Positions 12,901 to 27,000 of a stretch of DNA of 64,000 nt are shown here, piece after piece (the stretch's first letter is position 1; each line of letters begins with the position of its first letter). The DNA lies in assembly GCF_036320965.1 (NCBI RefSeq), contig NC_092235.1, forward strand, positions 24,293,476-24,357,475, given 5' to 3'. The DNA is from Panulirus ornatus (Eukaryota; Arthropoda; Malacostraca; Decapoda; Palinuridae). Below the pieces are notes generated by a model. The model ran no database searches, had not been told where the DNA came from, and saw nothing but the letters and a program-made list of their open reading frames with translations. The translations under genes were made by a program, and so were the position numbers.

Positions 12901-15001
12901 ATTGCATCACTGGGCTTCAGGAACACCACTATCATCAGGGATTTACTAAGTGGTGTGTCAGTAGTGACTGTCTCTAAGCATTTGGAGCTTACTTCTGCAA
13001 AAGTGCAAAGCCAGTAACAGTAAGTTGACTTTTTCAAGATTGGTACTGGTAGTTACAACAGTAAGTCTGTGCTATGGAGGAACAGTTTCATTCAAATGAA
13101 AATTCCTCTTGAAACAATTATCATAAGCCTAATGTCCATTTGGCATTTGCCTCTCATTGCATTGAGAAAGGCATTTTACACCTCTGCCATCATTAAAAAG
13201 CTCTCTTGCATGGCTTCTTACTCTGTGCAACTAAATGGTTTCTACACCATGACTAAGCTACCTCTTACCAACATGTACCTGAACTAAAGGGGTATGCATC
13301 TAAACTGAAGGGGTCTCTCCAACTCCTCTCTATTTTGTGGTCTGACTTCCCATTTCATTAAGTTTATGCTGCTGTTCTGCTTTAACATTTCACAGCATAT
13401 ACCTTCATATCTAATGTTCAGACAGATCATAATATACTTACATATTTCATTGTAAAGTACAGAAAAATTTCATAATACTATGATGCATGGTTGCTGAGAG
13501 AGTCATACACTTTATGGCAGCTGAGATCTCTCGAGTGAAATTTTACTCAAGTTATGAACAAATACAAACAATCCAATACATACACCACTAACTATCTACT
13601 TTTAATAGAAATGAAGCACTAAATACCCACTGCCAATGAAAAAGTAAGCTAGCTTGTTGGGCTGGATGCTAACCTTATACATGAAGGCTTTCCATGGTAG
13701 ATGTGCTACACTTTTCAGTTTGTAGTTGATAAATAACTGTGGAAGCATGAACAAAAACCCAAAGGCATAGACACCATTCACCAGACTGTTGATTACCCAT
13801 GAGTACCAACTGCAATGTGGAAAAGTAATCATATGAGAGTACAGCATGATAATCTTACCTAACTTCAAATACTGAGAGGGTTCTGAAAAAATTATGTGCC
13901 TTGCACATTTCATCACACACATAATCTTAGATGTTAACTCGAAACCTTCACCGTACAAATGCAAGACAGCTGACTAGGTGTCACATATTCCTCTACAATC
14001 TCAAAGTAAATGATTATACTAATATAATTTCAAAATATTAGCTACATAATACCATTAACTCAATAAAAAGTATTTGACAAAAACAGAAACATACAAAAGC
14101 ATCAGGTGTTACCTATCAAATTTTCAAATAAAAAACAGTATGAAATACAAATTGAATCTTTTTACAGGACTCAACCTGCCCTGCTACTGCAAGAAAGGGA
14201 GCCTTGGGTTGCAGGAGCCTCTGGAAAGAGGTCCTAGGTCACACAAGAACACTTTCTTTAAATGAAGTCTTAGGGTAATTATGAATTAATAAAGCGGAAG
14301 TGGATCATAGGGTGGGGGAGGGGGCGAAAATTTTGGGAGCCTTGAAAAATGTGTGGAAGTCGAGAACATTATCCCGGAAAGCAAAAATGGGTATGTTTGA
14401 AGGAATAGTGGTTCCAACAATGTTGTATGGTTGCGAGGCGTGGGCTATGGATAGAGTTGTGCGCAGGAGGATGGATGTGCTGGAAATGAGATGTTTGAGG
14501 ACAATGTGTGGTGTGAGGTGGTTTGATCGAGTAAGTAACGTAAGGGTAAGAGGGATGTGTGGAAATAAAAAGAGCGTGGTTGAGAGAGCAGAAGAGGGTG
14601 TTTTGAAGTGGTTTGGGCACATGGAGAGAATGAGTGAGGAAAGATTGACCAAGAGGATATATGTGTCGGAGGTGGAGGGAACGAGGAGAAGAGGGAGACC
14701 AAATTGGAGGTGGAAAGATGGAGTGAAAAGGATTTTGTGTGATCGGGGCCTGAACATGCAGGAGGGTGAAAGGAGGGCAAGGAATAGAGTGAATTGGAGC
14801 GATGTGGTATACAGGGGTTGACGTGCTGTCAGTGGATTGAATCAAGGCATGTGAAGCGTCTGGGGTAAACCATGGAAAGCTGTGTAGGTATGTATATTGC
14901 GTGTGTGGACGTGTGTATGTACATGTGTATGGGGGGGGTTGGGCCATTTCTTTCGTCTGTTTCCTTGCGCTACCTCGCAAACGCGGGAGACAGCGACAAA
15001 G

Positions 15002-15047
<46 letters not shown>

Positions 15048-18000
15048 ATTTGAGACTTGCAATATATAATTAGAGCTGAATGTGTAAAATGACAGACTGG
15101 TTAGCATATGATAAGGATTATAAAGGTAAGGATACATACATTCTCCTACACATCTTAAGTCACTACACATTATCTTACCAGTGGCCAGAAACTGAATGTT
15201 TATGCTCAATACTTGGGGCAAGAGTTTATCAAGTTTATTCAGATTATGTAAGTGAAGAAAACATCCTCTATTCATCTATCTATTTCTATAATGCCTACTC
15301 CCTTAGGGAACTCCCTCAAAGGGGTGACCATAACAAAAAGTCTCCATTACTGGTGAACTCCAGTGCTGCTTCTTAACCTTTAGTGCCTCATCCTTAACAG
15401 GAAACTGGCAGAAAGCAACTCTAGCCCTGTTTTTCAAAGGCTCCTACCTAATGCTCCAACCATCTACTTCTACCTAATAAGTCACTATTAAGAATTATCC
15501 ACTTTCGAGACATTTCCATTTCATGTCAAGCATGTCATTCAGGTTCTCTTACCTGCAGGGCATAAAGGAAATTTAGTACACTGTACTCACTACTAATGCT
15601 GATCAATAAAGTAATATATGCAAAATGTACGTAAGTATAAAAGCCAAAAGAAACAAATTTACCTCTTATGTGGAGTATACATGAGAGAATAGACAGCACC
15701 CCCTGCCACTAATGGGTAGAGCAAAAAAGAGAGATACTTGAACCCCTGAGAGTCTAGCTCCTGTGTAGCAGTCTCAGCTGAAGTCCTGGAGGTGTGGAAT
15801 CTTGGACACCAACCTTCAAACTTTATGTGAAAGGCTTTTGTAACTTTCCACAGCTGTAGAGAATAAAAAAAAGCCAACTGAGTCACTATCTCTAACAATC
15901 TCAAAATAATAATTATAACAAATATATTACGTTTTATCCCTGTGGATTGGGGAGAAAGAATACTTCCCACGTATTCCCTGTGTGTCATAGAAGGCAACTA
16001 AAAGGGGAGGGAGCGGGGGGGCTGGAAATCCTCCCTTCTCGTTTTTAATTTTCCAAAAGAAGGAACAGAGAAGGGGGCCAAGTGAGGATTTCCAACAAAG
16101 GCTCCGTCCTCTATTCTCATCGCTACCTCACTAATGTGGGAAATGGCGAATAGTGTAAAAAAAAATATGTATATTCATAAACCAAGTGGATGGGATCAAT
16201 AATATCATTTATTGAGTAGAATGACTGCTTTTATATTACTAAGGTTCCCTTATGTAACAGATGGCCAAAACTTAGATAATAGGAATGAAATAAAAAACTA
16301 ACATGGTCATTACTGGAATCCTTAAGAGAAAACTAAAAATAAATGGCCAAAATATAGTTCTATATGAACTTAAGACCGACACGACATTTCAGCAACATGT
16401 AAGACAGCACAGATTAACAGTACTGGAAAAGGGTAGCATATACGGTAGCCCTGCCTCATGACAACATCTCATACTTAATCCTTGGAGGTTGTCCCTGAAA
16501 GAAAAACCCCACATTCTTGCTTGCAAGCTGAAAATTAGTGTACATGTAAGATTTCAAGATGTACTGGTAGGGCAAAGTCCATCATCCATACTCTTGTTTT
16601 GAGCTTCCTTCTAACATCTTTCCTTCCCCCAAAGCTGGGTCTAGTCAACCTTTGAGGACCAAAATGGTAACTGATAACCTGATAGATTTTTTTTCAAACA
16701 TCATTCCTCATCAGGTGATCAGTTGCCTTACTGGTCTTCCTAAGTTGATAAGACCCAGCTTTTCAGGGAGTAATGATGTTAAATGGAAGCCCAAATATGA
16801 CTCCAGATGGTGTACAACACCAAGTCAGTTCATCTTAAAATCTTGCTTGTAGGCATATTTTCTTGCTTTCAAGCAAGAACACAGGCTTTATCTTCTCAAC
16901 TTCCTAGAACTCATGGTTAGTTACTGGCAGAGGAAAATTTTCACCAGGAACCAAAACAAAAAAATATCACAAAACATAAGGACAGTAACTAAATATTGCA
17001 TCCCTCCACTCTAATAACACGAGTAAATGAAGTGACAAATTATGTTCAGCTGACTTCGAAAACCATACCCAGCTGCCAGATACATTATACCCCATAATCA
17101 AGTACTATACAAGGATTTGGTCTGCATATACAAAATGATTCATGAAAGCCTTATTTTAAACAATCTTTTTTTTTCCACACCGAGACTAATAGTGTGCAAG
17201 AATTTAGGTTTGTAAAGTATACCAAGACTTGGGAGAAAAACGTACATCCTCCCAAATCCATATTACAGGTTTTGAGAGCAAAATCACATAGACAAAAAGT
17301 TCAAACCTTGAATGGTACCTAAACACAACCCTAACACAAACAGGTCTTCAAATGCCCAGGTTATGGGGATTCAGCATTCATAGCATCAGGATGTGGGAAG
17401 AAATACTGTATCATTTTATTCTAATTAACACTTACTTCTATGATTCCTCCAATTCCAGCAGGCACCAAAACCAACATACTTGTGTTCTCATCCATTAGAT
17501 ACAAAAAGATGATTATCTGGGAAACAGCACGCCATGCTACTGAAGATGTAGAGATCCCAGCCATGGTTTTACGGCTTCGCCAAAATGATATATCATTTTT
17601 GAAGGCTAGGAAATCAAACAGCATCTGCAATACAAAAATAATGTATTATATCGATTGATCCACAACCCATAAGTAGTAGCAATGGGGGAAATGATTCACA
17701 ATGGGCAAAAATATTGGCTCTTACTGAGTAACAGCTACATTAATCATCCACAGCACAAATCTGTTAAAAAAATCATTTTTTCCCACACTGGTAAATCATG
17801 ATGCATCCTTTCAAACTATAAACTTCTTTTCTTTCTTTCATACTATTCACCATTTCCCGCATTAGCGAGGTAGCATTAAGAACAGAGGACTGGGCCTTTG
17901 AGGGAATATCCTCACCAGGCCCCCTTCTCTGTTCCTTCTTTTGGAAAATTTAAAAAAAAAAAAAAAACGAGAGGGGAGGATTTCCAGCCATCCACTCCCT

Positions 18001-21000
18001 CCCCTTTTAGTCGCCTTCTATGACACGTAGGGAATACGTGGGAAGTATTCTTTCTCCCCTATCCCTAGGGATAAATTGTAAATTTATTAACAGAAAAGTA
18101 ACCAAATCTTTCATTTTTTAAAAATTTCCTCACATAATACCAAAATGCTGAAACTTTCAGTCTTCATATACATGAGGTGAAAATACTTTGAGGGGAAGTT
18201 TTCCTCTAAGAATATAACTGAACAATTGAGAAAAATTTAGTTTCAAGTTTTCTTCATTTCTCTCCACTGCATGTTACTCTGCACATGACTAATACCAAAC
18301 AGAGCAGCTTTCTTTATGCTAGAACACTTTAGATCTTTCCCATTAAATTGTTAACTCTTATGTTAATCATAACTACTGTTGTGTGTCATTGGCACATGTG
18401 ATGTGTGTCACCTTTCTGAATCTTAATCTTGCAAGATGCAACATATTAAATACTGCAAAAATGCAATAATACATTCCCATCTTCAAGCATTCTAAGAGGG
18501 AAAATGGGAAATTTTCCAAGATGTATTTTTGAAAATACACAAAATGTGTGGCCCCTGGGCTGGATAATTGAAAAAGAGAACCCATACTGTGTGGCTCATA
18601 AGAACTGATGTAACTATAAGTGGGTTCTATGGGTAACTATCACATGCTTGGTCAGTTTTGGTATTTCCTGAGTAATTTAAATATTTTCATTTTTAAACCC
18701 CTACCTGATTCTGATTCATTACCATACAAATTATCCTAACCACCCGATGTTTTTTATGGCATTCAAAATTAAAAAGATTCTTAATTTTACTGAAAGCAGT
18801 TTTTCATATAAAGAAAATTTCAGACGCTCATGTGGGAAGGGACAATCTGGTTTGGCAGTTTCATTTCCAATCATTGGCCAACCAGCTGCTATTTCCAGCA
18901 ACAAACAGCAAAAGTTTCTATGACTTATGTCAAGTATAAAAAATATTCTGAATACTATCTGTGCTCGGTATCCTAATAATATTTCATTCCACATTTTTAC
19001 AATAATTTTAACAGCTACTAAATTCACTTACATGGAGTGCAGCAACAAGGAAGGTTATGAAAAGGAAGTAGAGATTTGTGTCTGAAAAAATGCCCTTCAC
19101 TTCATCCAGATCTCTGGGAGTGAAGCCCAATTTAGCCATTGGTGTAAGGGCTCCCTCAAACTGCATCCACAATCTGAAATAGAATTATAAAATTCAAGTA
19201 GCAAAAAAAAAATTAAGTTAGTTATAACTTCAGTCCCATCTAATTGTGGTGGTTCATGCGCTTCCAGCTTCTAAATTCACTCTTAATCATCAGCATTGTT
19301 TATACATAATTACAGTACTTCTTTGCACTCTAAAGAGAGCAGTCTTGTGAGATTCATATCCCCATCTCCACAATTATTACCAATAATCATTTCCCTGGCA
19401 TCCTCATCTTACACACCCCTTCTGTTCAGCAGTTTCTATGCTGCATCTGAATCTCTTTCTTGGTGTACCTCTTCTCCTCATGCCTTCAACCATCATATCA
19501 CCCATTGACATACAACTTAGCCATATCTCTTTAGCAGGCATTCTCCATGTACCTTTGTTATGATAAAGACCCTCACATAAAACAAAGAGTAATAAATCAC
19601 TTTACCTTAACTTTCCATATGAAATAGGAGCATATCTAAGAGTAAGGTTTGCTTCAATAGATGATGGCTTTAATTCTACCAGATCACGAAGACGAGCACT
19701 CAGGCGGTCTACATGAAGTACTGGTAAGTAACGACCCTTGTGATCTAACCTGTAACAGAAATAGTTTTGATTCTAATAAAAATCATTATGTACAGTCAAC
19801 AAAGAAAATATTGCTACCTTTGGGTTTGATGGTATTCTAAATGAGTCAGAAACAAAGTACATCAGAAGTACTATCCATACCAAAACAACATTACTCTTGT
19901 TATGGTACTGTAAGTACTTCTGATATTTTGTTCTTTCACAATAAAAAAGTATCTTAATCAAACAGCAATTGACTCATATCTGAAATAATAATATACATTA
20001 TTTGCTGATTGAAATACATGTAATTCACACTTTGGTGAAACATTATGTTTATAATAGGTAAAGAACACTGGAAACCTAAAGTGATGAGTTGCCATTTACC
20101 AAATATTATATGGTTATGAAAGAAGACAATAGGAAAGTGAAAATGCTGACTAAAGATCATTAGATAATCTAACAGTTTTGCAAAGGGAAACATCTAAATA
20201 GGAAGATAAAAATATAATAATGTAATTAGCAGGATATCATTATTTTGCTGATGAGGGTTATATCAAATCAATGCATGCTAATTGTCCATTAATTACAACA
20301 TTTTGGAGAATGAACAACCATAAATGTTCAAGAGATACAAATCTAGATTCAAACATCTATGAGACTCAAAGATTTATTAGGCAGCTGTGGTTATTCCATT
20401 CATCAGGGAACACTCATACAGAATGGGACACAGAAATAATAACAAGAGTTCACATGAAATGTGAATAAAATGAAAAGTAGTATAACTGCGATATTTTTGT
20501 CTGGAAGCGTGTGTTCCAGAACTACTAAATTTTCTGAATACTCTTACATTGATCTATATTTCAATCTAATCGTATATTCCTTGTTTTTTACATTTTTTTT
20601 TTTTTTGCTTTGTCGCTGTCTCCCGCGTTTGCGAGGTAGCGCAAGGAAACAGACGAAAGAAATGGCCCAACCCACCCCCATACACATGTATATACATACG
20701 TCCACACACGCAAATATACATACCTACACAGCTTTCCATGGTTTACCCCAGACGCTTCACATGCCTTGATTCAATCCACTGACAGCACGTCAACCCCGGT
20801 ATACCACATCGCTCCAATTCACTCTATTCCTTGCCCTCCTTTCACCCTCCTGCATGTTCAGGCCCCGATCACACAAAATCTTTTTCACTCCATCTTTCCA
20901 CCTCCAATTTGGTCTCCCTCTTCTCCTCGTTCCCTCCACCTCCGACACGTATATCCTCTTGGTCAATCTTTCCTCACTCATTCTCTCCATGTGACCAAAC

Positions 21001-24000
21001 CATTTCAAAACACCCTCTTCTGCTCTCTCAACCACGCTCTTTTTATTTCCACACATCTCTCTTACCCTTACGTTACTTACTCGATCAAACCACCTCACAC
21101 CACACATTGTCCTCAAACATCTCATTTCCAGCACATCCATCCTCCTGCGCACAACTCTATCCATAGTCCACGCCTTGCAACCATACAACATTGTTGGAAC
21201 CACTATTCCTTCAAACATACCCATTTTTGCTTTCCGAGATAATGTTCTCGACTTCCACACATTCTTCAAGGCTCCCAGAATTTTTGCCCCCTCCCCCACC
21301 CTATGATCCACTTCCGCTTCCATGGTTCCATCCGCTGCCAGATCCACTCCCAGATATCTAAAACACTTCACTTCCTCCAGTTTTTTACATAAATACATGG
21401 TTTCTCTCAAAATATCAATTATTTCATTTTATCTTACTTTTCTTCATCTATTCCTGGAACTACCTTTCTTGTGTGAAGGAAAAGAAAGATCTTACTAACA
21501 AACACAGAAAGCTTTCAATATAACAGACAGCAGATGTCAGAAGTGGAGGGGACAAGGAGAAGGGGGAGACCAACTAGTGATGGAAGGATGAAATGAGAAA
21601 GATTTAGAGTGCCCAGAGCCTGAACATGTGGGAGAGTGAAAGGCACGGATGGGATAGAGTGAACTGGAATTATGAGGTTTACAAGAGGTGATGTGCTATC
21701 AGTGGAGTAAACCAGGGAATATACAACAGCATGGAAAAATGATGGAAGGTTCATAAGGCCTAGTTGTGGGTAGGAGGCACATGCCAGCTAGAGAATGTGA
21801 GTGAAAGCAGCCTTTCTTCATCTGTTCTTGGTGCTACCTCACTGACACAAGAAGTGGCGAACAAGTATGAAAAGTCATTATCAGTGTTACTTCTTCATAC
21901 TTTGCTGCTTCTGCATTAGTGAGGTCGGATCAGGAACAGCAAAAAAAAAAAATCACATCCATTATCATTAATTATAGTATTATTATCAGTACCATTATTA
22001 TTATTACACACAAATGCTTCTCCCACCTTAGAGAGATAGTGTCAAGAACAAATACTGTACATTCACTTTCTAGCTGTCATGTATTAGGTATTGAAACCAG
22101 AGTTTATGATCCTTAGCCAAGCTCTACAGATTATTCCAGGGTTTACCCTGACCAATTTGTATGTCTTGTGTCAGTCCACTGACAACAGTATACATCATTG
22201 ACGATATATATACCGATCTGATCATTCTATTCCACCTACATCTAAACCTCCAGAATGTTTAGACCACAATACTCGACAGCTTCCTTTTCTCTATCCTTCC
22301 ACCTTCTTGTCCCCTCCACCCTTCCAACCTCCAATTCAGGCATATATCTCTACTAATTCATTTTTTCTCTGCTCATCCTCTTCATATGTCTGAATCATTT
22401 CAGCAAACCCTATCCAAGTCTCTTAACAAGACTGCACTTACTACCCCACCTCTCTCATACACTGTCACTCCTTACATGATCAATCTACCCCACAAAAAAT
22501 ACTGTCTTCATGCATTTTATTTCCAACATACCCACCTTTTTCCTTCCTTAATGTAACATGTTATGAAAACGTTTTATAAAACAATACCTTTAGCCTTTAT
22601 CTTAAATTCATTACATGGCTGAAAACATTTTATATAATGCATTTTGTGGACCAAACTTTTTGTTACCTGGTTACCTATATATCATATAATTATCCATACA
22701 AACCTGAGACCATGACCAATATCATATGGCATCTCTTTTTTTGGAAGACTGACAGCATCAGTCAGTACATTAAACACTACCAAAGACTGGAAATGTGTCA
22801 CTGGCCTCTGACTCTGGGAAGACGCCTTTGTATCCTGAAATGCGAAACAAAAAGGCTCTAAATTATGTTCAACTCAGAAAACATAACTTTCTTATGAGTA
22901 TCAAAACTGAATAACAGGAAGTTTTTTACAAGATACATTTGAAAGGTTGCACAGAGATAACAAAAACAGCTGTAAATGAAGACAAGAGGTATGCCAGAAA
23001 GTTTTTAAACAATTATGAGGTCAAACACGGCACTTACAGAGCTATGATATGAATGAAACTTTAAATGATGTGTGGAAATGGTTAGATTGTAACTGCTATG
23101 GTGATGCAGAAGGAGAATAGGGGATAGGAACACCATACAATCAGCCCATACTATAAGTCTTATTATGTAACAGGAGATAAGAACAGTGCACTAGCATAGC
23201 CCTCTGCCAGTGGCCTGTTAAGGGTGAGGCACTAAAGGCAAAGAAGCAGTAATGAAGTTTACCAGTTATGGAGACTCTTTTGCCATGGCCACCCCCTTGA
23301 GGGAGTTCCCAGAGATAAAGCTAAATAGATAGATTTCACTGACCTTTTTATCTTCACCCAACAAGTTGAAAGTTGTGGCATCAGGAACATGGTACTGTGT
23401 CAAGTATGCAAATGCATACACTGACAGCTCATCATTTACCACACTTCCCCAGTCCTGGAAAAAATAAACCATATGTACCAAATGAACTAGGAAGGCATAC
23501 ATTACTGTCAATGCAAAAATTTGGTTAATAATCTACAGGAATTATAATCTCATTTACATACTTAATGAACCTTAGTCAATCTTTCTATATCAAGAACACT
23601 TTTAGCACTGTAACAGCAGGGTGGTGTATGCAAACATTCCACTAAACATTTTAGATGCAAACCATCCCAGTATCATCGTCAATAAGCTAACGATGATAAA
23701 AAAAAATAAACAAGAGAACTGCATTACCTAAGCTACATCTGAGAAGGAAGCGTTACTTACACTATGAAAGCCTGTTTTGATTTGAGGGCAGCTCAAAATG
23801 TATCCATACAGTGAATAAGTAAAACTAAATAAGCCATAAAAGACACAGAGACTATGGGAAACTGAAAGCCACAGGTTTTTAATATATTCAATATATTCAA
23901 TATATTTAATATATTTTTTATATATCTGAGGTAGCCATATGAATATTACAAAACTCTTACTCACACAGGTCAAACACTATTTTACTCAATAATTGGGATG

Positions 24001-27000
24001 TTTCCATTATGATTTTACCCTCTTCAATCACTTTGATAGATATAAAACTACATAATGCTACTTCCAAGATACCCAATAACCATTTAGCAACTTTCTCAGA
24101 CCTATAATGTCACTGTCATGAAGGTGTAAGCACAGCCTTTCAGCCACCAATGCACATTACTCCTTTCTTCATGCTTCCAAAGGGTGAAATTGTTGATTGT
24201 TGTTCCTACTTTTATCAGGCTATGGTGGTTTCATCTCATAACTTTTGCTGCTGACATTCAAAGATGTTTAATGTGCGTTACTTTCTTTTGACTGTATTTG
24301 AAGATATAACTTGTAAGTCCTTTGATCTGTATCTCAGGCATCATGGACCAGCTAATTTAATGAGGTGTTCATGCATTCTTTAAGCTGATATGACAAACAT
24401 TACCACTCTGTTTAATTTACATTTACAGTAAAACCTCTCATTTATGACACCCTGTAAATAATGACAGCATCCATCATCAGTAATACAAAACATTATCATC
24501 AATCAGAGATGAAATGTTTGATATCATAAAAATGAGAGTGGGGGAAAATCTGATCTGACCGCTATCATTGTTCAGAAGTACTGTTTGATACATAGAATGT
24601 GCATCAGTGGAGCTGACTGATACATACCACTGGCCTGATCAGTGACTGGATGGAGCTGTCACCTATTCAGTTCACATATGCACCTCATTATCTTTGGATA
24701 CCTTTCATTTGTGCTGTTACTTTTTAATGATTTATGGACCCCGTTCTCTGCACAACTTGTACTGCTGTGTGACTAACATCTCGTTATTGTGCAGTACATA
24801 GTGTACCTCAACTGGGTTGAGAAAAGAGCTTACTGTGTTTCCCTTGAAGTGTATTGTATTGTGAACTGTGATACAGCTCTCTTGTCATGTGTGCACATCC
24901 TTCACTGTACTATTCTGTATGCCTACCCTCTACTTATTTCGTTCATTGGTGTACTGTACTACTGTGGAAATGCATAAGACACTGGAGAATAAGGTTTCTG
25001 GGAAGGAGTCAGTTGAATGTATGCATCTCACTGCAAATAATAAACTACAAGTTTTAGATATCCTAGACATTAATCTAGATGAAATATTGTTCACTGCTCA
25101 GCTGCTGGTATGGAGGAACCTGTGGCAGGATCTTCATTCATCCTCCACTTTCATCAAAGAAATGTGACCAATAGAGGAAAGTACAGTAATAATATTTTTC
25201 ATACTGTTTATGAAAAATCTGATACTATGCCATCAGCATATGTATTCAGAGGAAAATAGTGAATATGATCAGTAATTTCAAAGGTTATGTTCATTCTCTC
25301 TCAATAACAACACTGATGTGGCAGAAATATTTCGTTTCAGAGAGGTTCTACTGAATATTCCTTTTAATGTAGGATTATGCTTACTGAACAATAACTGGAG
25401 TTCACTAGTTATGGAGACTATTGCCATGGCCATCCCCTTGAAGGAGTTCTATTTGGGAACAAGCATCAGAGATATAGATAGTAATATTTTCTTTTATGTT
25501 TAATTTCATTCATGAGTTGCACTGGCTTTTATTCATAATAGCAGCAGATCCTTCATGTGGTGTTGTGATACCTTGGCTCATCTGTGGGTAAATACTCTCT
25601 CTGATCTTCACAGGGCTTTCTCTGAAGATGAAAAATCAAAAACAATCTTTACAAAGTTAAGACTTTGTGACAGAACATCAAGTTATGCTGCTGTGTAAAG
25701 GTTATTAAAAAGTAAAGAAAAATTCACGGAAGTGTGAATGAAAAACAGCTATGACCATTATTAAAATATTAGATACATATACTACAAAAAAAGAAAAGTA
25801 AATCCCTACCTCTGGATCAACTCCACGTGAAGTCAAAAACAAATGGAGATAGAGTGTCCCATTGTTTCGCACTCTCTTGGGCACTGGTACCACAACTGAT
25901 GATTCCTGTTCTGTTTCATAATCAAATTGCTGCACACGATGTACTAATCGAAGGTCACTGGCATACTCAGGCATTTGTTTCTGTGATGTAAATGCCAGCA
26001 ACTGTTGGAAAAACCGAAAACATGGTAAAATGTTAATTGGCAGCTAAACTTATCCATAACATTATGGGATACAACAAGCCGCTATTAGCAAAAACTGAAA
26101 GCTTTTACCATTGTCCTAAGTTAGCTGGAGGTCATTTCTGATGCTTATTCTTATCCCTACTCCCTGTCTCTGACTAATGCTCCTTCTGACATCCAATCAA
26201 TCTGGCTTTGTGTCAAAATCCCATAGAGAAGCAGAGCCCCTGCTATTTGGTTGATAAAACACTACAAGAACTTAAGTTCCCTTCCAAACAAAAGTTCTAT
26301 ATGAAAAACACTGATGTTTCTTCCACTATCTGGAAGAAAACTGTGAAGTCTCACACCATGAGTATCTAAATGGACTTTCACATTTCAATTGGCTTACTCC
26401 GTACATTCTACTATGCCTCACTCCTATGTGAAATCATTTCCATGAGTATAATAAGGACTAACTCTTTCAGTATTGTACATACAGTTGTTTTAATTTTAAC
26501 ATGTTCTCAGTGACTTTTACATACCTTCAAAACTTCAAAAAAGGTTCAAATTATAAGATAATCAAATTACTGTTTCAATGCTCAGATCAGCTCAGCTAAT
26601 CTATGGCTCAACATTTCCTTGCATCAGTAATGGGTGCCTTTGTTAAGGTATTGTAAATAATTATATATAAATATTAATCACGTGATTGTCCATGATGAAA
26701 ATTTTGCTCATGTATGTTGACTAGAGGACTATGCTTATGGCATATGTCCATACCTATTACTATACTCTGTAAGTACAGATCTCTTTACCAGAGATATGGA
26801 TCTTAATTTCAGATCTCTAAGAAAGGGATAACTAACCTGTAGCTTCGGATTATGGGCAATAAGTGGATGTAAGCATTGTGCTGGATTTGGGCAGTCTGGT
26901 GGGATGAAGAGTTGCCCTAAAGTCCATGTAGACTGTATAACATAGGCAACAAAGACACCACATATAATAGTTGTCAGGGAAGGGAGCTGGTAGCCAAATA

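Larger units (their letters stand above)
23455..25809 (-). other. CLPTM1L: CLPTM1L intron 2
   Basis: Contains an AATATATTC-type short tandem at 23880-23925, a possible decayed DNA-transposon segment (24427-25170) and a partial R3 copy at 25399-25492. No coding exon of the host gene is missing here: the exon 2/3 junction is phase 0 on both sides. Confidence 0.5.

Noticed and set aside
14369..14980. 203-codon antisense open frame over the LINE, with similar ones at 20461-21242, 45412-46168 and 36319-37130
   Set aside because: The LINE coding strand is strongly purine-rich, which removes stops from the other strand. The antisense products are low-complexity P/S/H/L-rich and follow the element wherever it goes. 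The sense frame carries the RT motifs.
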